Shown piece after piece: positions 22,994-33,035 of a stretch of DNA of 45,738 nucleotides. How positions within the stretch are numbered: position 1 is the first letter of the stretch; each line of letters begins with the position of its first letter. Position numbers and translations under genes: made by a program. The DNA is from Bacillota bacterium (GTDB taxonomy: Bacteria > Bacillota > Sulfobacillia > JAJZYS01 > JAJZLH01), in NCBI GenBank assembly GCA_021827745.1, contig JAKAUI010000040.1, positions 1 through 45,738 on the forward strand, written 5' to 3'. Below the pieces are notes generated by a model, which worked only from the letters and a program-made list of their open reading frames with translations, was not told the origin of the DNA and ran no database searches.

Positions 22994-25168
22994 CTACACA
23001 CTCCTCTCCCGTACCACGATCGTCGCCCCAGCACCCAGCCGGCTGGAACCCGGCCAATCTCCCACCACCAGGCAGTCGTCCACCACATGCGACGATACGG
23101 CCACCCGCACCGAAATCTCCGTCTCGCCGTCGACCAGGGCGACGTCTTCGCCGTCCTCCACGCCGAGGGCGCGGGCGGTTTTTGCTGCCATCTCGACCAC
23201 TTGGTCCGGCACCAAGGAGTCGAGGTGCGGCTCGGGCGTCACCCCGCGGTAGTAGAGGGTAGGCCAACGGAGCAGCGTCTGGCTTGCCGCGCCCTGCGCC
23301 ACCGGCTGCGTCGCCTTGGCGCTGCCCAAGGCTGCCAGCGCCTGGTCCCGGACCTCCGCCAAGGTCACCTCATCGCCTAAGAGCTGGGCAAAGACCTCCC
23401 AGTCCGGACGGCTGACTCCGGCCGTTGTGGCAGCAGGCTCGAACACCTGGGAGAGCCCCTCCATATTCACGAAGACGCCATCCGCCTCGGCAAAGGCGGC
23501 CAGCGGTAGCACCACATCTGCCAGCTCTGCCGTGTCGGACATGACGACGTCCGCCACCACCACAAACGATGTCCGCTCGAGGGCCGCTGCCGCCTGCCCG
23601 CCCGCAGGGGCCACCCGCAGCAGGTCTGTGCCCACGACCAGAAGACCATCGAGTTCGCCTCTTGCCGCCGCATCGAGCAGTCCACTCGCAGGCAGCTCTC
23701 CGGCCTTTGGCACGAGCCCCATGGCCTGGGCGCCAAAGCCGTTGGCATCGGCCCCGGTCACCAAGACGGAGGTCTTGGCCTGGCGGCCTTCCACCAGCTT
23801 GGCGATCGCTGCGTAGAGCAGCGGATCGTACCCGTTCCAGAACACGACCAGGGGCTCCTCCGATCCAACCGCCGCCACAAGCGCCGGATCGCCCTTGCCG
23901 GCGACCGCCGCCTCAAGCACCGAAGCACCTTCGCCCGGGCGATAGAGCACCTCGGCGCTGGCGAGGCCCTCTTCTGTGCGCGGCCCGATCGCCACCACCC
24001 GGGCGTGGCGACCGTGCGCCACATTCTGGCGCAGCCGGAGCCAGGCCACCGGCGTCTCGGTCTTGGGATCGCTCTCGATCATGAGCACCACCCCGGCCTG
24101 GTCGAGGTCGGTCAGGCGTCCCTGGCCAGCGGGCGCAAGGGCGGTGTGCTGTCCTCCGACCCGCCAGTCGGCGACGGCGCCGTCTGTGCGGTCACGGAAT
24201 CTGGCAAGCAGGTACTGGGCCTCGAGCGAGAGCCGGCCGCCACCCAAGATGCCGATGGCGCCTTCAAGGCCGGAGCGCGCCGCCGAGATTGCCTCATCCC
24301 AGGTGCACGGCACCAGCTGGCCGTCTCTGCGGATCAGGGGGCTTGAGATGCGGGCCGGGGCGGTCAAAAAGCCGTACCCGAAGCGGCCGCGGTCGCACAG
24401 CCAGCCCTGGTCCAGCTGCTCGTTCTCCCGAGACAGCATCCGCATCACCCGGCCATCCCGTACGGTGGCCGTTAGGTTGCAGCCGACCGGGCAGTGTGGG
24501 CACACGGACGACACCTGAACGATATCCCAAGGACGCGCCCGAAACCGGTACGGGTGTGAGGTGAGCGCACCGACCGGACACATCTCGATCGTGTTTCCGG
24601 AAAACACGGAGGTCAGGGCCTTGCCGTCCGCCACATCGACCACGCTCTTCGCCCCCCGCTCCTTGAGCACCAGGACGGGGTCGCCGACGATCTCCTCCAT
24701 GAACCGGGTGCAGCGCTGGCACTGGACGCAACGCTCCTGGTCCAGCACCACCATCGGTCCAAGCGTCCAGGCCTTGTGCAGGTGGCGCTTGGGCTCGGCA
24801 AAGCGAGTGGCGCCGGGACCATAGGCGAACGACTGGTCCTGCAGCGGGCACTCGCCGCCCTTGTCGCAGATCGGACAGTCCAAGGGATGCTGGGCGAGCA
24901 AAAACTCCAAAACCCCAGCCTGGGCCTTTTGCACGTCCGGGCGCTGGGTATGAACGACCATCCCCTCGGCCACCGGGGTGGCGCAGGCCGGCTGCAGCTT
25001 CCCCATCTTCTCGATCCCGACCAGACACATCCGACAGGCCGCCACCGGCTTCATCCGGGGGTGGTAGCAGAAGACCGGGATGGTGATGCCGAGCTTCTTG
25101 GCAGCCTCGATCACCAGGGTGCCGGGCTCCACTTCAACGGAGCGGCCGTCGATGCTCAGGTTGATCAT
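22994..25168 (-). CDS. nuoG: NADH-quinone oxidoreductase subunit G (iron-sulfur)
   Basis: Peripheral-arm subunit, 724 aa. N-terminal [2Fe-2S] ligands are C34, C45, C48 and C62. The His-liganded N5 cluster is HPLDCPICDKGGEC. The N4 cluster is CVQCQRC plus a later CPVGAL. The extra N7 cluster also appears present (CPHCPVGC and a later LCDRGR). A molybdopterin-oxidoreductase-like region without cofactor function follows. No additional ferredoxin domain is present that could replace NuoI. Start is ATG 25168, which overlaps the nuoF stop (ATGA) and follows AAAAGGAG; upstream in-frame codons lie within nuoF. Confidence 0.95.
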   Translation of the reverse strand: MINLSIDGRSVEVEPGTLVIEAAKKLGITIPVFCYHPRMKPVAACRMCLVGIEKMGKLQPACATPVAEGMVVHTQRPDVQKAQAGVLEFLLAQHPLDCPICDKGGECPLQDQSFAYGPGATRFAEPKRHLHKAWTLGPMVVLDQERCVQCQRCTRFMEEIVGDPVLVLKERGAKSVVDVADGKALTSVFSGNTIEMCPVGALTSHPYRFRARPWDIVQVSSVCPHCPVGCNLTATVRDGRVMRMLSRENEQLDQGWLCDRGRFGYGFLTAPARISSPLIRRDGQLVPCTWDEAISAARSGLEGAIGILGGGRLSLEAQYLLARFRDRTDGAVADWRVGGQHTALAPAGQGRLTDLDQAGVVLMIESDPKTETPVAWLRLRQNVAHGRHARVVAIGPRTEEGLASAEVLYRPGEGASVLEAAVAGKGDPALVAAVGSEEPLVVFWNGYDPLLYAAIAKLVEGRQAKTSVLVTGADANGFGAQAMGLVPKAGELPASGLLDAAARGELDGLLVVGTDLLRVAPAGGQAAAALERTSFVVVADVVMSDTAELADVVLPLAAFAEADGVFVNMEGLSQVFEPAATTAGVSRPDWEVFAQLLGDEVTLAEVRDQALAALGSAKATQPVAQGAASQTLLRWPTLYYRGVTPEPHLDSLVPDQVVEMAAKTARALGVEDGEDVALVDGETEISVRVAVSSHVVDDCLVVGDWPGSSRLGAGATIVVRERSV

Positions 25169-26442
25169 CCCACACGCTCCTTTTGCAGCGGACATCCCTG
25201 ATGGGTGAAGTGGGCGATGTACTCCTGGCGGAACAGGCGGACGCTCGACGCCACCATGGCGACTGCGGCGTCGCCGAAGGCGCAGAAGGTGCGGCCTCCG
25301 ATATTGTCGGCGAGGTCGAGCAGCAGGTCGAGATCGGCCTCTGTTCCGATTCCCTCCTCCAGCCGGGTCAGCACCTGGTCCATCCAGAGCGTGCCTTCAC
25401 GACAGGGCGTGCACTTGCCGCACGACTCGTGGCGGAAGAACTCCATCGCCCGCCTGGTGAAGGAGACGATGCAGACCGTGTCGTCCAAAACGATCACCCC
25501 GCCCGACCCGAGCATGGTTCCGGCCTGGGCCAGGGTGTCGTAGTCCATGGCGATGTCGATGTGCTCGCCGGTCAGATAGGCGGCAGACGCACCGCCCGGC
25601 ACGACCGCCTTGAAGGTGCGTCCCGCCATCAGGCCGCCAGCCGCCTCGATCAGGTCGCTGAGCGGCACGCCCATCTCGAACTCATAGTTCCCGGGGCGCT
25701 TGAGGGCTCCGGACATGGAGTAGATCTTGGTTCCGGGGCTCTTTTCGGTGCCCATGGCCTTAAACCACTCGCCGCCGTGCTCCACGATCGGAACCACGGC
25801 GCAGAGGGTCTCGACGTTGTTGACGACGGTGGGCAGGCCGTACAGCCCGGCCGTGGCCGGAAACGGCGGCTTCATCCTGGGGATGCCGCGCCGCCCCTCC
25901 AGGGAGTCCAACAGAGCGGTCTCCTCACCGCAGATGTAGGCGCCGGCACCCCGGTACAGCTTCAGCTCGAGGCTATAGTCGGTGCCGCAGACGTGCTGGC
26001 CCAGATATCCAGCGGCGGTGGCCTCGGCGATGGCCTGCTCCAGGAGCTCGTATCCCTGCAAGAACTCGCCGCGCAGATAGATGTAGGCCCTGGGCGCCCC
26101 GATCGCATAGGAGGCCAGGGTCATGCCCTCGACCAGCAGATGGGGCAGGCGGTGGATCAGGAAGTGGTCCTTGAAGGTGCCGGGCTCGCCCTCGTCAGCG
26201 TTGCAGACCAAGAGCCGCTCGCGGCCGTCATTGGGCAAAAAGCTCCACTTGCGGCCGGTGGGAAAGCCGGCGCCACCGCGGCCCCTCAGGCCGGAGTCGA
26301 GCACCGCCTGGACCACGTCGGCCGGCGTCATCTCGGTCAGTGCCCGCTTCAGCGTCGCATAGCCGCCGTGGCGCTCGTAGACGGAGAGCGTCTCGATGCC
26401 CTTGACGTCGGCATGGGCCAGAAGAACCTTAGATTCGTTCAC
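25165..26442 (-). CDS. nuoF: NADH-quinone oxidoreductase subunit F (NADH-binding, FMN)
   Basis: 425 aa. The NADH/FMN site is GLRGRGGAGFPTGRKWSF and NADEGEPGTFKDHFL. GAGAYICGEETALLDSLEGR is the family signature. The N3 [4Fe-4S] ligands are ESCGKCTPCREG and the later Cys in TFCAFGDAA. This is where NADH delivers electrons. Start GTG 26442 follows GAGGAGGCC and overlaps nuoE by 14 bp. Confidence 0.95.
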   Translation of the reverse strand: MNESKVLLAHADVKGIETLSVYERHGGYATLKRALTEMTPADVVQAVLDSGLRGRGGAGFPTGRKWSFLPNDGRERLLVCNADEGEPGTFKDHFLIHRLPHLLVEGMTLASYAIGAPRAYIYLRGEFLQGYELLEQAIAEATAAGYLGQHVCGTDYSLELKLYRGAGAYICGEETALLDSLEGRRGIPRMKPPFPATAGLYGLPTVVNNVETLCAVVPIVEHGGEWFKAMGTEKSPGTKIYSMSGALKRPGNYEFEMGVPLSDLIEAAGGLMAGRTFKAVVPGGASAAYLTGEHIDIAMDYDTLAQAGTMLGSGGVIVLDDTVCIVSFTRRAMEFFRHESCGKCTPCREGTLWMDQVLTRLEEGIGTEADLDLLLDLADNIGGRTFCAFGDAAVAMVASSVRLFRQEYIAHFTHQGCPLQKERVG

Positions 26443-26920
26443 CGCGGGCCTCCTCCCCGTCCGCCAGTCCGGAGAGCACCTGGTCGGCCTTTTCGGGCGT
26501 CAGGTGGTAGTAGTAGCGCAGGTTGACCTGGGCCACCGGCGCATAGCCGCAGGCGGCCAGGCACTCCACCCGCTCCAGAGAGAAGATCCCGTCCGGAGAA
26601 GGGCCGCCCGGCTCCAATTGCCACTTCTCCTTCAGGTGGGCGAGCAGCTCGTCCGTTCCCCGCAGCTGGCAGGCCAGATTGTCGCAGACCTGGATGTGAT
26701 AGCGACCCGTGGCCTTCCGGTGGAACAGCGTGTAGAAGGAGACGACGCCCTCGACCTCGGCTGTGGTCATGGCCATCAGCTCGGCGGCCTCTTCCACGGC
26801 CTGGGGGGTCACATACCCGTAGCTGTCCTGCAGGGCGTGCAGGATCGGGATCAGGGCCGACTGGGCCTCCGGGTAGGTCGCCTTGATGGCCTCGCACCGC
26901 TCGCGCAGCGCCTCTGTCAT
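26429..26920 (-). CDS. nuoE: NADH-quinone oxidoreductase subunit E
   Basis: Thioredoxin-like [2Fe-2S] subunit, 163 aa. The four ligands are seen in CDNLAC (C-x4-C) and CLAACG (C-x3-C), binding cluster N1a. The ATG overlaps the nuoD stop by 4 bp. Confidence 0.95.
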   Translation of the reverse strand: MTEALRERCEAIKATYPEAQSALIPILHALQDSYGYVTPQAVEEAAELMAMTTAEVEGVVSFYTLFHRKATGRYHIQVCDNLACQLRGTDELLAHLKEKWQLEPGGPSPDGIFSLERVECLAACGYAPVAQVNLRYYYHLTPEKADQVLSGLADGEEARGERI

Positions 26921-28095
26921 CTGTCCACATCCCCCAACACGATGTCGATCGAGCCAATGGCCGTGATCAGGTCGGCGATCAGCCGGTCCTTGACCATCAG
27001 GGGCAGGGCCTGCAGGTTGTAGAAGGACGGCGTCCGGGCTCGCACCCGCATCGGCCGGGCGCTGCCGTCGGACACCACATAGCAGCCGATCTCTCCACGC
27101 GGCCCCTCGACTCCCTGATAGGCCTCGCCGGCCGGGACCTTGAAGCCCTCGGTGAACAGCTTGAAGTGGTAGATCAAGGCCTCCATGTTCTTCTCCACGT
27201 GTTGGTGCTTGTCCGGCGGGAAGATCCGCCAGTCGTCGATGTGCCAGGGGCCGTCGGGCAGGCGGTCGATCGCCTGGCGGACGATCCGGGCGCTCTGCAC
27301 CATCTCCTCGAGCCTCAGCTCGTATCGGTCGTAGGCGTCGCCGTTCTGGCGCACCGGGACGTCAAATTCGAACTGCTCGTACCCGGAGTAGGGCTGGGCC
27401 TTGCGCAGGTCGAGCTCGACACCGGTGCTGCGCAGCGTGGGTCCGGTCAGACCGTAGGCCAGGGCGGCCTCTTGCGAGACGACTGCCGCGCCGCGCAAGC
27501 GCTCCACCCAGAGCACGTTTGTGCCCAAGAGCTTGCGGTAGTTGTCGAGCCACTCCGGAAACTCGTCGAGCAGGGCGTGGAGCTTTTCCGAAAACCCCTG
27601 GGGCAGGTCGGCCATCAGGCCGCCGACCCGGAAGTAGCTGGGGTTCATCCGGGCGCCCGTGGTCATTTCGATCAGGTCGAGGATCTTCTCCCGCTCCCGA
27701 AAGCAGTAGAAGAAGACACTCATGGCGCCCATGTCCATGGCGGCAGTTCCGAGCCAGACCAGGTGGCTGGCCATGCGGGAGAGCTCGCAGAACAGCACCC
27801 GGATCGAGCGCGTCCGCTCCGGCACCTCGATCTTGAGCAGCTTCTCGACCGCCAGCACGTACGCCAGGTTGTTGGTCAGAGGAGACAAGTAGTCCATGCG
27901 GTCGATCACGGTGACCGCCTGGTTGTAGGTCAAATTCTCGGCCGTCTTCTCGATGCCGGTGTGCAGGTAGCCGATCACCGGCTCGCAGCTGAGGACCGTC
28001 TCGCCGTCCAATTCCAACACCAAGCGCAGCACGCCGTGCGTCGACGGGTGCTGCGGTCCCATGTTGAGGACAAGCGGTCGGCGCTCGGTTGCCAC
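26917..28095 (-). CDS. nuoD: NADH-quinone oxidoreductase subunit D
   Basis: Quinone-binding 49-kDa-type subunit, 392 aa. NMGPQHPSTHGVLRLVLELD carries the His near the quinone head. The C-terminal GEIGCYVVSDGSARPMRVRA and an Asp-containing IDIVLGDVDR match the family. NuoC and NuoD are separate here, not fused. Start GTG 28095 follows AGGAGA. Confidence 0.95.
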   Translation of the reverse strand: MATERRPLVLNMGPQHPSTHGVLRLVLELDGETVLSCEPVIGYLHTGIEKTAENLTYNQAVTVIDRMDYLSPLTNNLAYVLAVEKLLKIEVPERTRSIRVLFCELSRMASHLVWLGTAAMDMGAMSVFFYCFREREKILDLIEMTTGARMNPSYFRVGGLMADLPQGFSEKLHALLDEFPEWLDNYRKLLGTNVLWVERLRGAAVVSQEAALAYGLTGPTLRSTGVELDLRKAQPYSGYEQFEFDVPVRQNGDAYDRYELRLEEMVQSARIVRQAIDRLPDGPWHIDDWRIFPPDKHQHVEKNMEALIYHFKLFTEGFKVPAGEAYQGVEGPRGEIGCYVVSDGSARPMRVRARTPSFYNLQALPLMVKDRLIADLITAIGSIDIVLGDVDR

Positions 28096-28105
28096 GCGTC
28101 TTCTC

Positions 28106-28576
28106 CTATTCTCTGGCCAGCGGTGGCGTCGGCATGGTGCCGACGATCGGATAGTCGCGGCGCAGCGGGTGGCCTTCCCACTCGTCCGGCATCAGGATCC
28201 GCTCCATGTTCGGATGCCCGGCGAAGGTGACTCCGAACAGGTCGTAGATCTCCCGCTCCGGCCAATTGGCCCCGTGGAACACCGGGATGGCGGTGGGAGG
28301 GGTCTCGCCGTCTCCCACCTTCACCTTGACCCAGACCGCTTCCCCGCTCGTTGGCCTGCGCAGAATATACACGAGATCAAAGCGCGGCTCACGGCCTTCG
28401 CTCCAATGATCGATCATGCCGATGTCGACCAGCAGGGTGAAGCCCTCGGCCTTAAGCGCCTCGAGCAGCGCGATCTGCTGGCCGTCTTCGGCCAGCATCA
28501 GGCTGTGTCCCTTGGCCTCTTCCACCTGCAGATCGGGAAAACGGGAGATGAGCGATTCCAACACGTCAGCCGCCAT
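28106..28576 (-). CDS. nuoC: NADH-quinone oxidoreductase subunit C
   Basis: 30-kDa-type subunit, 156 aa. The signature WPEREIYDLFGVTFAGHPNM, then RILMPDEWEGHPLRRDYP, is complete. The start is ATG 28576, whose A is the last base of the nuoB stop (TGATG); the open frame further upstream lies within nuoB. Confidence 0.95.
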   Translation of the reverse strand: MAADVLESLISRFPDLQVEEAKGHSLMLAEDGQQIALLEALKAEGFTLLVDIGMIDHWSEGREPRFDLVYILRRPTSGEAVWVKVKVGDGETPPTAIPVFHGANWPEREIYDLFGVTFAGHPNMERILMPDEWEGHPLRRDYPIVGTMPTPPLARE

Positions 28577-29082
28577 CAGCCCTGTCCTTGGGCGTGCAGC
28601 GCCTGGTAGGCCCGATTGGCCGGAATCTGGCCGGCGGTGATCTTCTGCTGCAGCTTGATGATGCCGTCGAGCAGTCCCTCCGGGGTCGGCGGGCAGCCCG
28701 GCACGTAGACGTCGACCGGAACCACCCGGTCCACACCCTGAACGATGGCGTAGTTGTTGAACACACCGCCGCAGGAGGCGCAGGCTCCCATCGAGATCAC
28801 CCACTTCGGATCGGGCATCTGGTCGTAGATCTGGCGGAGCACCGGCGCCATCTTCTGCGCCACCCGGCCGGCCACGATCATCAGATCGGCCTGACGAGGG
28901 GACGCCCGCATCACCTCGGCGCCAAAGCGCGCCAGGTCGAAGCGGGGCGCCGCCGTCGACATCATCTCAATGGCGCAGCAGGCGAGCCCGAACTGGGCCG
29001 GCCAGATCGAACTCTTCTGCGCCCAGCGCAGGATGCGGTCTACAGAGGTGAGCAGAAACGGGCGGTCGTCTAACGATCCCAC
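28576..29082 (-). CDS. nuoB: NADH-quinone oxidoreductase subunit B (cluster N2)
   Basis: PSST-type subunit, 168 aa. Ligands of the terminal cluster N2 are the adjacent cysteines in [10 protein letters not shown], the Cys in GACASCGG and that in [10 protein letters not shown]. Start GTG 29082 follows GCGGGGGGGAT and overlaps nuoA by 13 bp; the upstream open frame lies within nuoA. Confidence 0.95.
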   Translation of the reverse strand: MGSLDDRPFLLTSVDRILRWAQKSSIWPAQFGLACCAIEMMSTAAPRFDLARFGAEVMRASPRQADLMIVAGRVAQKMAPVLRQIYDQMPDPKWVISMGACASCGGVFNNYAIVQGVDRVVPVDVYVPGCPPTPEGLLDGIIKLQQKITAGQIPANRAYQALHAQGQG

Positions 29083-29435
29083 TGGAATCCCCCCCGCTTC
29101 CAGACATAGGCGTAGCCGATGCCGAGCGCCAGGATGAACAGTCCCATCTCGACCAGCCCGTACAGCCTGAGCTGGCGCATCAGGACCGCCCATGGATAGA
29201 AGGAGACCGCTTCGACATCAAAGATCAAAAACAGCATGGCGACCAAGTAGAACTTGATCGAGAACTTAGGTCCCAACTGAGCCTTCGGCACGATGCCGGA
29301 CTCGTAGGGCTGCAGCTTGGCCACCGACTGCTGCCGCCTCGGCCGGCCCATGATGTGGGAGGCGCCCATGATCCCGAAGCAGACCAGCAAGGATATCGTG
29401 AAGTAAATCACGATCGGAAGGTAGAGCGACAGCAC
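29070..29435 (-). CDS. nuoA: NADH-quinone oxidoreductase subunit A
   Basis: Three-helix membrane subunit, 121 aa, first gene of the operon. [11 protein letters not shown] and [20 protein letters not shown] are the family signatures, including the helix 2 acidic residues. GTG 29435 is preferred, with AGGTGA 5 nt upstream; GTG 29465 would add 10 residues but lies at the predicted transcription start of the promoter at 29474-29503. Confidence 0.95.
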   Translation of the reverse strand: MLSLYLPIVIYFTISLLVCFGIMGASHIMGRPRRQQSVAKLQPYESGIVPKAQLGPKFSIKFYLVAMLFLIFDVEAVSFYPWAVLMRQLRLYGLVEMGLFILALGIGYAYVWKRGGFQWDR

Positions 29436-29473
29436 GATCCTCACCTGCCCTGCGGGCTCGTTCACTCAGCCGG

Positions 29474-29503
29474 AGTGTAGCACAAACCCGGAGACCCCTC
29501 CAA
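29474..29503 (-). promoter_or_regulatory. Probable nuo operon promoter
   Basis: Minus strand: TTGGAG (29503-29498), 18-bp spacer, TACACT (29479-29474) preceded by TGC, an extended -10. It lies in the 54-bp gap between the mfd stop and nuoA. Confidence 0.5.
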
Positions 29504-29519
29504 GCCGATGGACACTGGC

Positions 29520-32500
29520 CTATGAGCCCGTCTTTGCGCCCAGGAAGCGGAGCACCGAGTCCACCTCAGCCAAGAGCGGTGCGCCTTCGCTCGCAAGCGG
29601 CCTCAGCGCGATGTGCGGCTGCCTGCCCTGATGCACGCTGATCCTCCCCCTGAAGCGCGCCACCAGCTCCACCACCCTCAGCGGTTCGAAGCTGGGCGCA
29701 GGACCGACCTCCAGCCGGACACCCCGGCCAGCCGAGCGCACCGCTTTCAGACCCAGATGGCTGGCCAGGATGCGAAGCCGCGCCACCGCCAAGAGTGCCC
29801 GCACGGGCGGCGGCGGGTCACCGAATCGATCTTGGATCTCGGCCTCCAGGTCGTCGACCACCTCTTCCTGATCGCAGGCGGCCAGCCGACGGTAGAGGGC
29901 CACCTTCTCCCGACCGTCGGCCACCAGTTCGTCCGGGATGAAGGCGTCCACCGGCAGCTCGAGCACGGTGGGCGTCTGCGACCGGACCTCCTCGCCAGCG
30001 AGTCCGCGCACCGCCTCCTCCAAGAGCTGGCTGTAGAGGTCGAGTCCGACGTCGAGCATGAAGCCGTGCTGCTCCGGCCCCAGGATGTTTCCGGCGCCAC
30101 GGATCTCAAGGTCCCTCAGGGCGATCTGGAAGCCGGCCCCCAGCTCCGTGAACTCGCGCATCGCCCTAAGCCGGCTCGCGGCCTCTTCGGTCAGGGTGCG
30201 GTATGTGTGGTAGGTGAAGTAGGCGAAGGCCTGGCGGTGCGAACGACCGATCCGGCCGCGCAGCTGGTACATCTGGCCCAGCCCCAGCCGGTCGGCGTCT
30301 TCGACGATCAGGGTGTTGACGTTCGGGATGTCGAGCCCCGACTCCAGGATGGTGGTGGCGAGCAGGACGTCGGCGTCCTGCTCCTGGAAGCCCAGCATGG
30401 TCTCTTCCAGCTTGTCGTCGCCCATAGGCCCGTAAGCCAGGCGGATCCGCGCCCCAGGCGCCAGGTGCAGCAGGCGGGCGAGGGCCACCGAAATGGTCTC
30501 CACCCGGTTGTGGATATAAAACACCTGGCCGCCGCGGTCCAGTTCCCGAGCGATGGCGTCTCGGACCAGCTCTGGGTCGAACTCCGCCACGACCGTCTGC
30601 ACGGGACGCCGATCTTCGGGCGGGGTGTCGATCCGCGAGATGTCCCGCAGGCCAAAGAATCCCATCTGCAAGGTGCGCGGGATGGGGGTCGCGGTCAGCG
30701 TCAGCACGTGCACGCCGGCCTTCAGCGTCTTCAGCCGCTCTTTGTCCGCCACCCCGAAGCGCTGCTCCTCGTCGACCACGACCAGGCCCAGGCGGTGGAA
30801 GGCGACATCCTTCCCGAGCAGACGGTGGGTGCCGATGATCAGGTCCAGCTGGCCGCTGGCCAGCCGCTTCAGGGTCGCCCGCTGCTCTGCTGCGCTGCGA
30901 AAGCGGGACAGCACGTCCACCGACACCGGCAGGGCGGCCAGCCGCTCGCTGAAGGTCTGGAAGTGCTGCTGGGCCAAAATGGTGGTTGGCACCAGTATGG
31001 CGACCTGCGCCCCCTCCGCCACCACCTTCAAGGCGGCACGGATGGCGAGCTCTGTCTTGCCGTAGCCCACGTCGGCCAACAGGATGCGATCCATCGGCCG
31101 CCCCGACTCCAGGTCCCGGCGAATCTCCTCCATCGCCCGCACCTGGTCTCTTGTCTCCTCGTACGGAAAGCTCTCCTCGAGCAGCTCCTGCCAGGGGGTG
31201 TCCGGACCGCAGCGCAGCCCCTGCACCGTCTGGCGCTTTGCCTGCTGCGCCAGCAGATCCTGGGCCATCTCCTGGACCGATGCCTTGACGCGGGACTTGA
31301 CCCGCTCCCAGTCGGCGCCTCCCAACCGGTAGATCTTCGGCTCTCGGCCCTCCTGGCCGACGTAGCGGTGGACCATCCGGATCTGGTCGGTCGGTACATA
31401 CAGCCGGTCGCCCTGGGCGTAGGCCAGGATCAGGTAGTCGCGCTTCACGCCGCCTGCCACCATCGCCGTCAGGCCAAGATAGTGCCCAATCCCGTGCTGG
31501 ACGTGCACCACGTAGTCTCCGGCCCGAAGCTGCACCGGAGAGGTGATCTGGTCGCCGGCAGCCTCGGGCAGCCGGCGGCGCGGCCGGCGCTCCGTTCCGA
31601 ACAGTTCTTGGTCGGTGATCACCCGCAGCCGATGCCCCGGCAGAAAGAACCCTTGTGACACCATGCCCACGAAGGCGCCCACCGTCCCGGCCTTGGGCAG
31701 GAAGGGACCTTCTGCCCATGCCACCGGGATGTCTGCGTCCTCCAGCCGGTGGCGGACCAGCTGCAGACGATCCTTGGTGGCGGCCGCGATCAGCACCGAC
31801 TCGCCGTCGCGACGGGCGGCGGCCATCGTTTCCAATACCAGCTCCCAGCGTCCCCCATAGCGCTCGCCCGATCGCATGTCGATCGCCTGAACCCCGCCTG
31901 AGGCGGCTCGATGGAACAACTGCTGGCAGGCCAGCACCGCGCGCTGCCTAAGCGTCCGCTCAAAGTGCCTCCATGGCACCTGAACCTCGGCCTGTCGCGG
32001 CAGGAGGCTGCCCTCTTCCAGGAGCACCTCCGCCCGGTGCGCCGACTCCCGCTCCAGATGCTCGGCAGCCTGTGGCAGCCGATCCGCTTCCTCGAGCACG
32101 ACGAGGGCTGACGCCGGCAGGCCGTCGACCAGACAGGCAGGCTGATAGAAGAAGGGCAGGAAGCGGCCTGCCGACCGTCCGACCGGCCGTCCCTGCCAGG
32201 TGTCGATCATCTGCGCCGAGCGCTCCTCCACGGTGATGGCGGACGGCTCGTTTCTGGAGGCGCGCAGGACTCGGACGCGCTCGGCCGACTCCCGGCGCAG
32301 CTGCGCAAGTCCCCGTTGCGCCTCGAGGGCAGGGACCACCACCTCGTCGGCCGGTGCGATCGTCACCTGCTGGCGGGGCTGCAGAGAGCGCTGCGAGCTC
32401 AGATCGAAGCGGCGAATCGATTCCAGACGCTCGCCGTCGAACTCGAGGCGCAGGGGCTCAAGAGAGGGATCGACCAGATCGACGATGCCGCCGCGCACCG

Positions 32501-33035
32501 CCAGGTGGCCGTTCGCTTCCGCTCGCTCGACCCGTTCGTAACCCAGCAGCATCAGGCGCTCGACCAGAGCGCGAAAGTCAAAGTGGTCTCCGACGGTGCA
32601 GGAGATCATCTGGCGCCGCCAGACGTCAAACGGCATCATCCGTCCGACCGCGGCCTCCACGGAGGCGACCACCACCACGTTCTCGTCGGCGGCGAGCCGC
32701 CGCAGAACGCTCAGGCGGCCGTCCTGGGCATGGCGGCTCTCCGCCAGCACCTCGTATGGCAGCACCGGATGCGGCGGGAAGACGGCCACCCGCTCGACCC
32801 CGCTGGCCTCTAAGTCAAGGCGCGCCTCCTCGGCCTGCGCCTCCCCGGGCACCACCACCAAGAGCGGACCGTTCCAGCCCAGGGAGAGGGCGCCGTACAC
32901 CACCCGCAACGCCGATCCGCCCAGCCCGACCAGGGTCTCACGCCTGGGCCCGCCCTGGAGCGAGCGGGCGATCTCAGCCACGTCAGGCCAGCGCGCCACC
33001 GCGCTAAGCAGCGGGGCGGGAGCTCCCTCGCTCAT
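29520..33035 (-). CDS. mfd: Transcription-repair coupling factor Mfd
   Basis: 1171 aa, normal length. The N-terminal UvrB-like module (about 1-330) is followed by the CarD-like RNA polymerase interaction domain (GDYVVHVQHGIGHYLGL). The RecG-like translocase carries Walker A ADVGYGKTELAIRAA, DEEQRFGV, LTATPIPRTLQMGFFGLR, and the TRG motif GAGFQIALRDLEIRGAGNIL. The C-terminal autoinhibitory domain closes it. Mfd removes stalled RNA polymerase at lesions and recruits UvrA. The ATG overlaps the pth stop by 4 bp, as in the conserved pth-mfd order. Confidence 0.97.
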   Translation of the reverse strand: MSEGAPAPLLSAVARWPDVAEIARSLQGGPRRETLVGLGGSALRVVYGALSLGWNGPLLVVVPGEAQAEEARLDLEASGVERVAVFPPHPVLPYEVLAESRHAQDGRLSVLRRLAADENVVVVASVEAAVGRMMPFDVWRRQMISCTVGDHFDFRALVERLMLLGYERVERAEANGHLAVRGGIVDLVDPSLEPLRLEFDGERLESIRRFDLSSQRSLQPRQQVTIAPADEVVVPALEAQRGLAQLRRESAERVRVLRASRNEPSAITVEERSAQMIDTWQGRPVGRSAGRFLPFFYQPACLVDGLPASALVVLEEADRLPQAAEHLERESAHRAEVLLEEGSLLPRQAEVQVPWRHFERTLRQRAVLACQQLFHRAASGGVQAIDMRSGERYGGRWELVLETMAAARRDGESVLIAAATKDRLQLVRHRLEDADIPVAWAEGPFLPKAGTVGAFVGMVSQGFFLPGHRLRVITDQELFGTERRPRRRLPEAAGDQITSPVQLRAGDYVVHVQHGIGHYLGLTAMVAGGVKRDYLILAYAQGDRLYVPTDQIRMVHRYVGQEGREPKIYRLGGADWERVKSRVKASVQEMAQDLLAQQAKRQTVQGLRCGPDTPWQELLEESFPYEETRDQVRAMEEIRRDLESGRPMDRILLADVGYGKTELAIRAALKVVAEGAQVAILVPTTILAQQHFQTFSERLAALPVSVDVLSRFRSAAEQRATLKRLASGQLDLIIGTHRLLGKDVAFHRLGLVVVDEEQRFGVADKERLKTLKAGVHVLTLTATPIPRTLQMGFFGLRDISRIDTPPEDRRPVQTVVAEFDPELVRDAIARELDRGGQVFYIHNRVETISVALARLLHLAPGARIRLAYGPMGDDKLEETMLGFQEQDADVLLATTILESGLDIPNVNTLIVEDADRLGLGQMYQLRGRIGRSHRQAFAYFTYHTYRTLTEEAASRLRAMREFTELGAGFQIALRDLEIRGAGNILGPEQHGFMLDVGLDLYSQLLEEAVRGLAGEEVRSQTPTVLELPVDAFIPDELVADGREKVALYRRLAACDQEEVVDDLEAEIQDRFGDPPPPVRALLAVARLRILASHLGLKAVRSAGRGVRLEVGPAPSFEPLRVVELVARFRGRISVHQGRQPHIALRPLASEGAPLLAEVDSVLRFLGAKTGS

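Noticed and set aside
29613-31658. 681-codon open frame on the plus strand
   Set aside because: Lies opposite mfd, which is fully recognisable; composition is that of a shadow frame.
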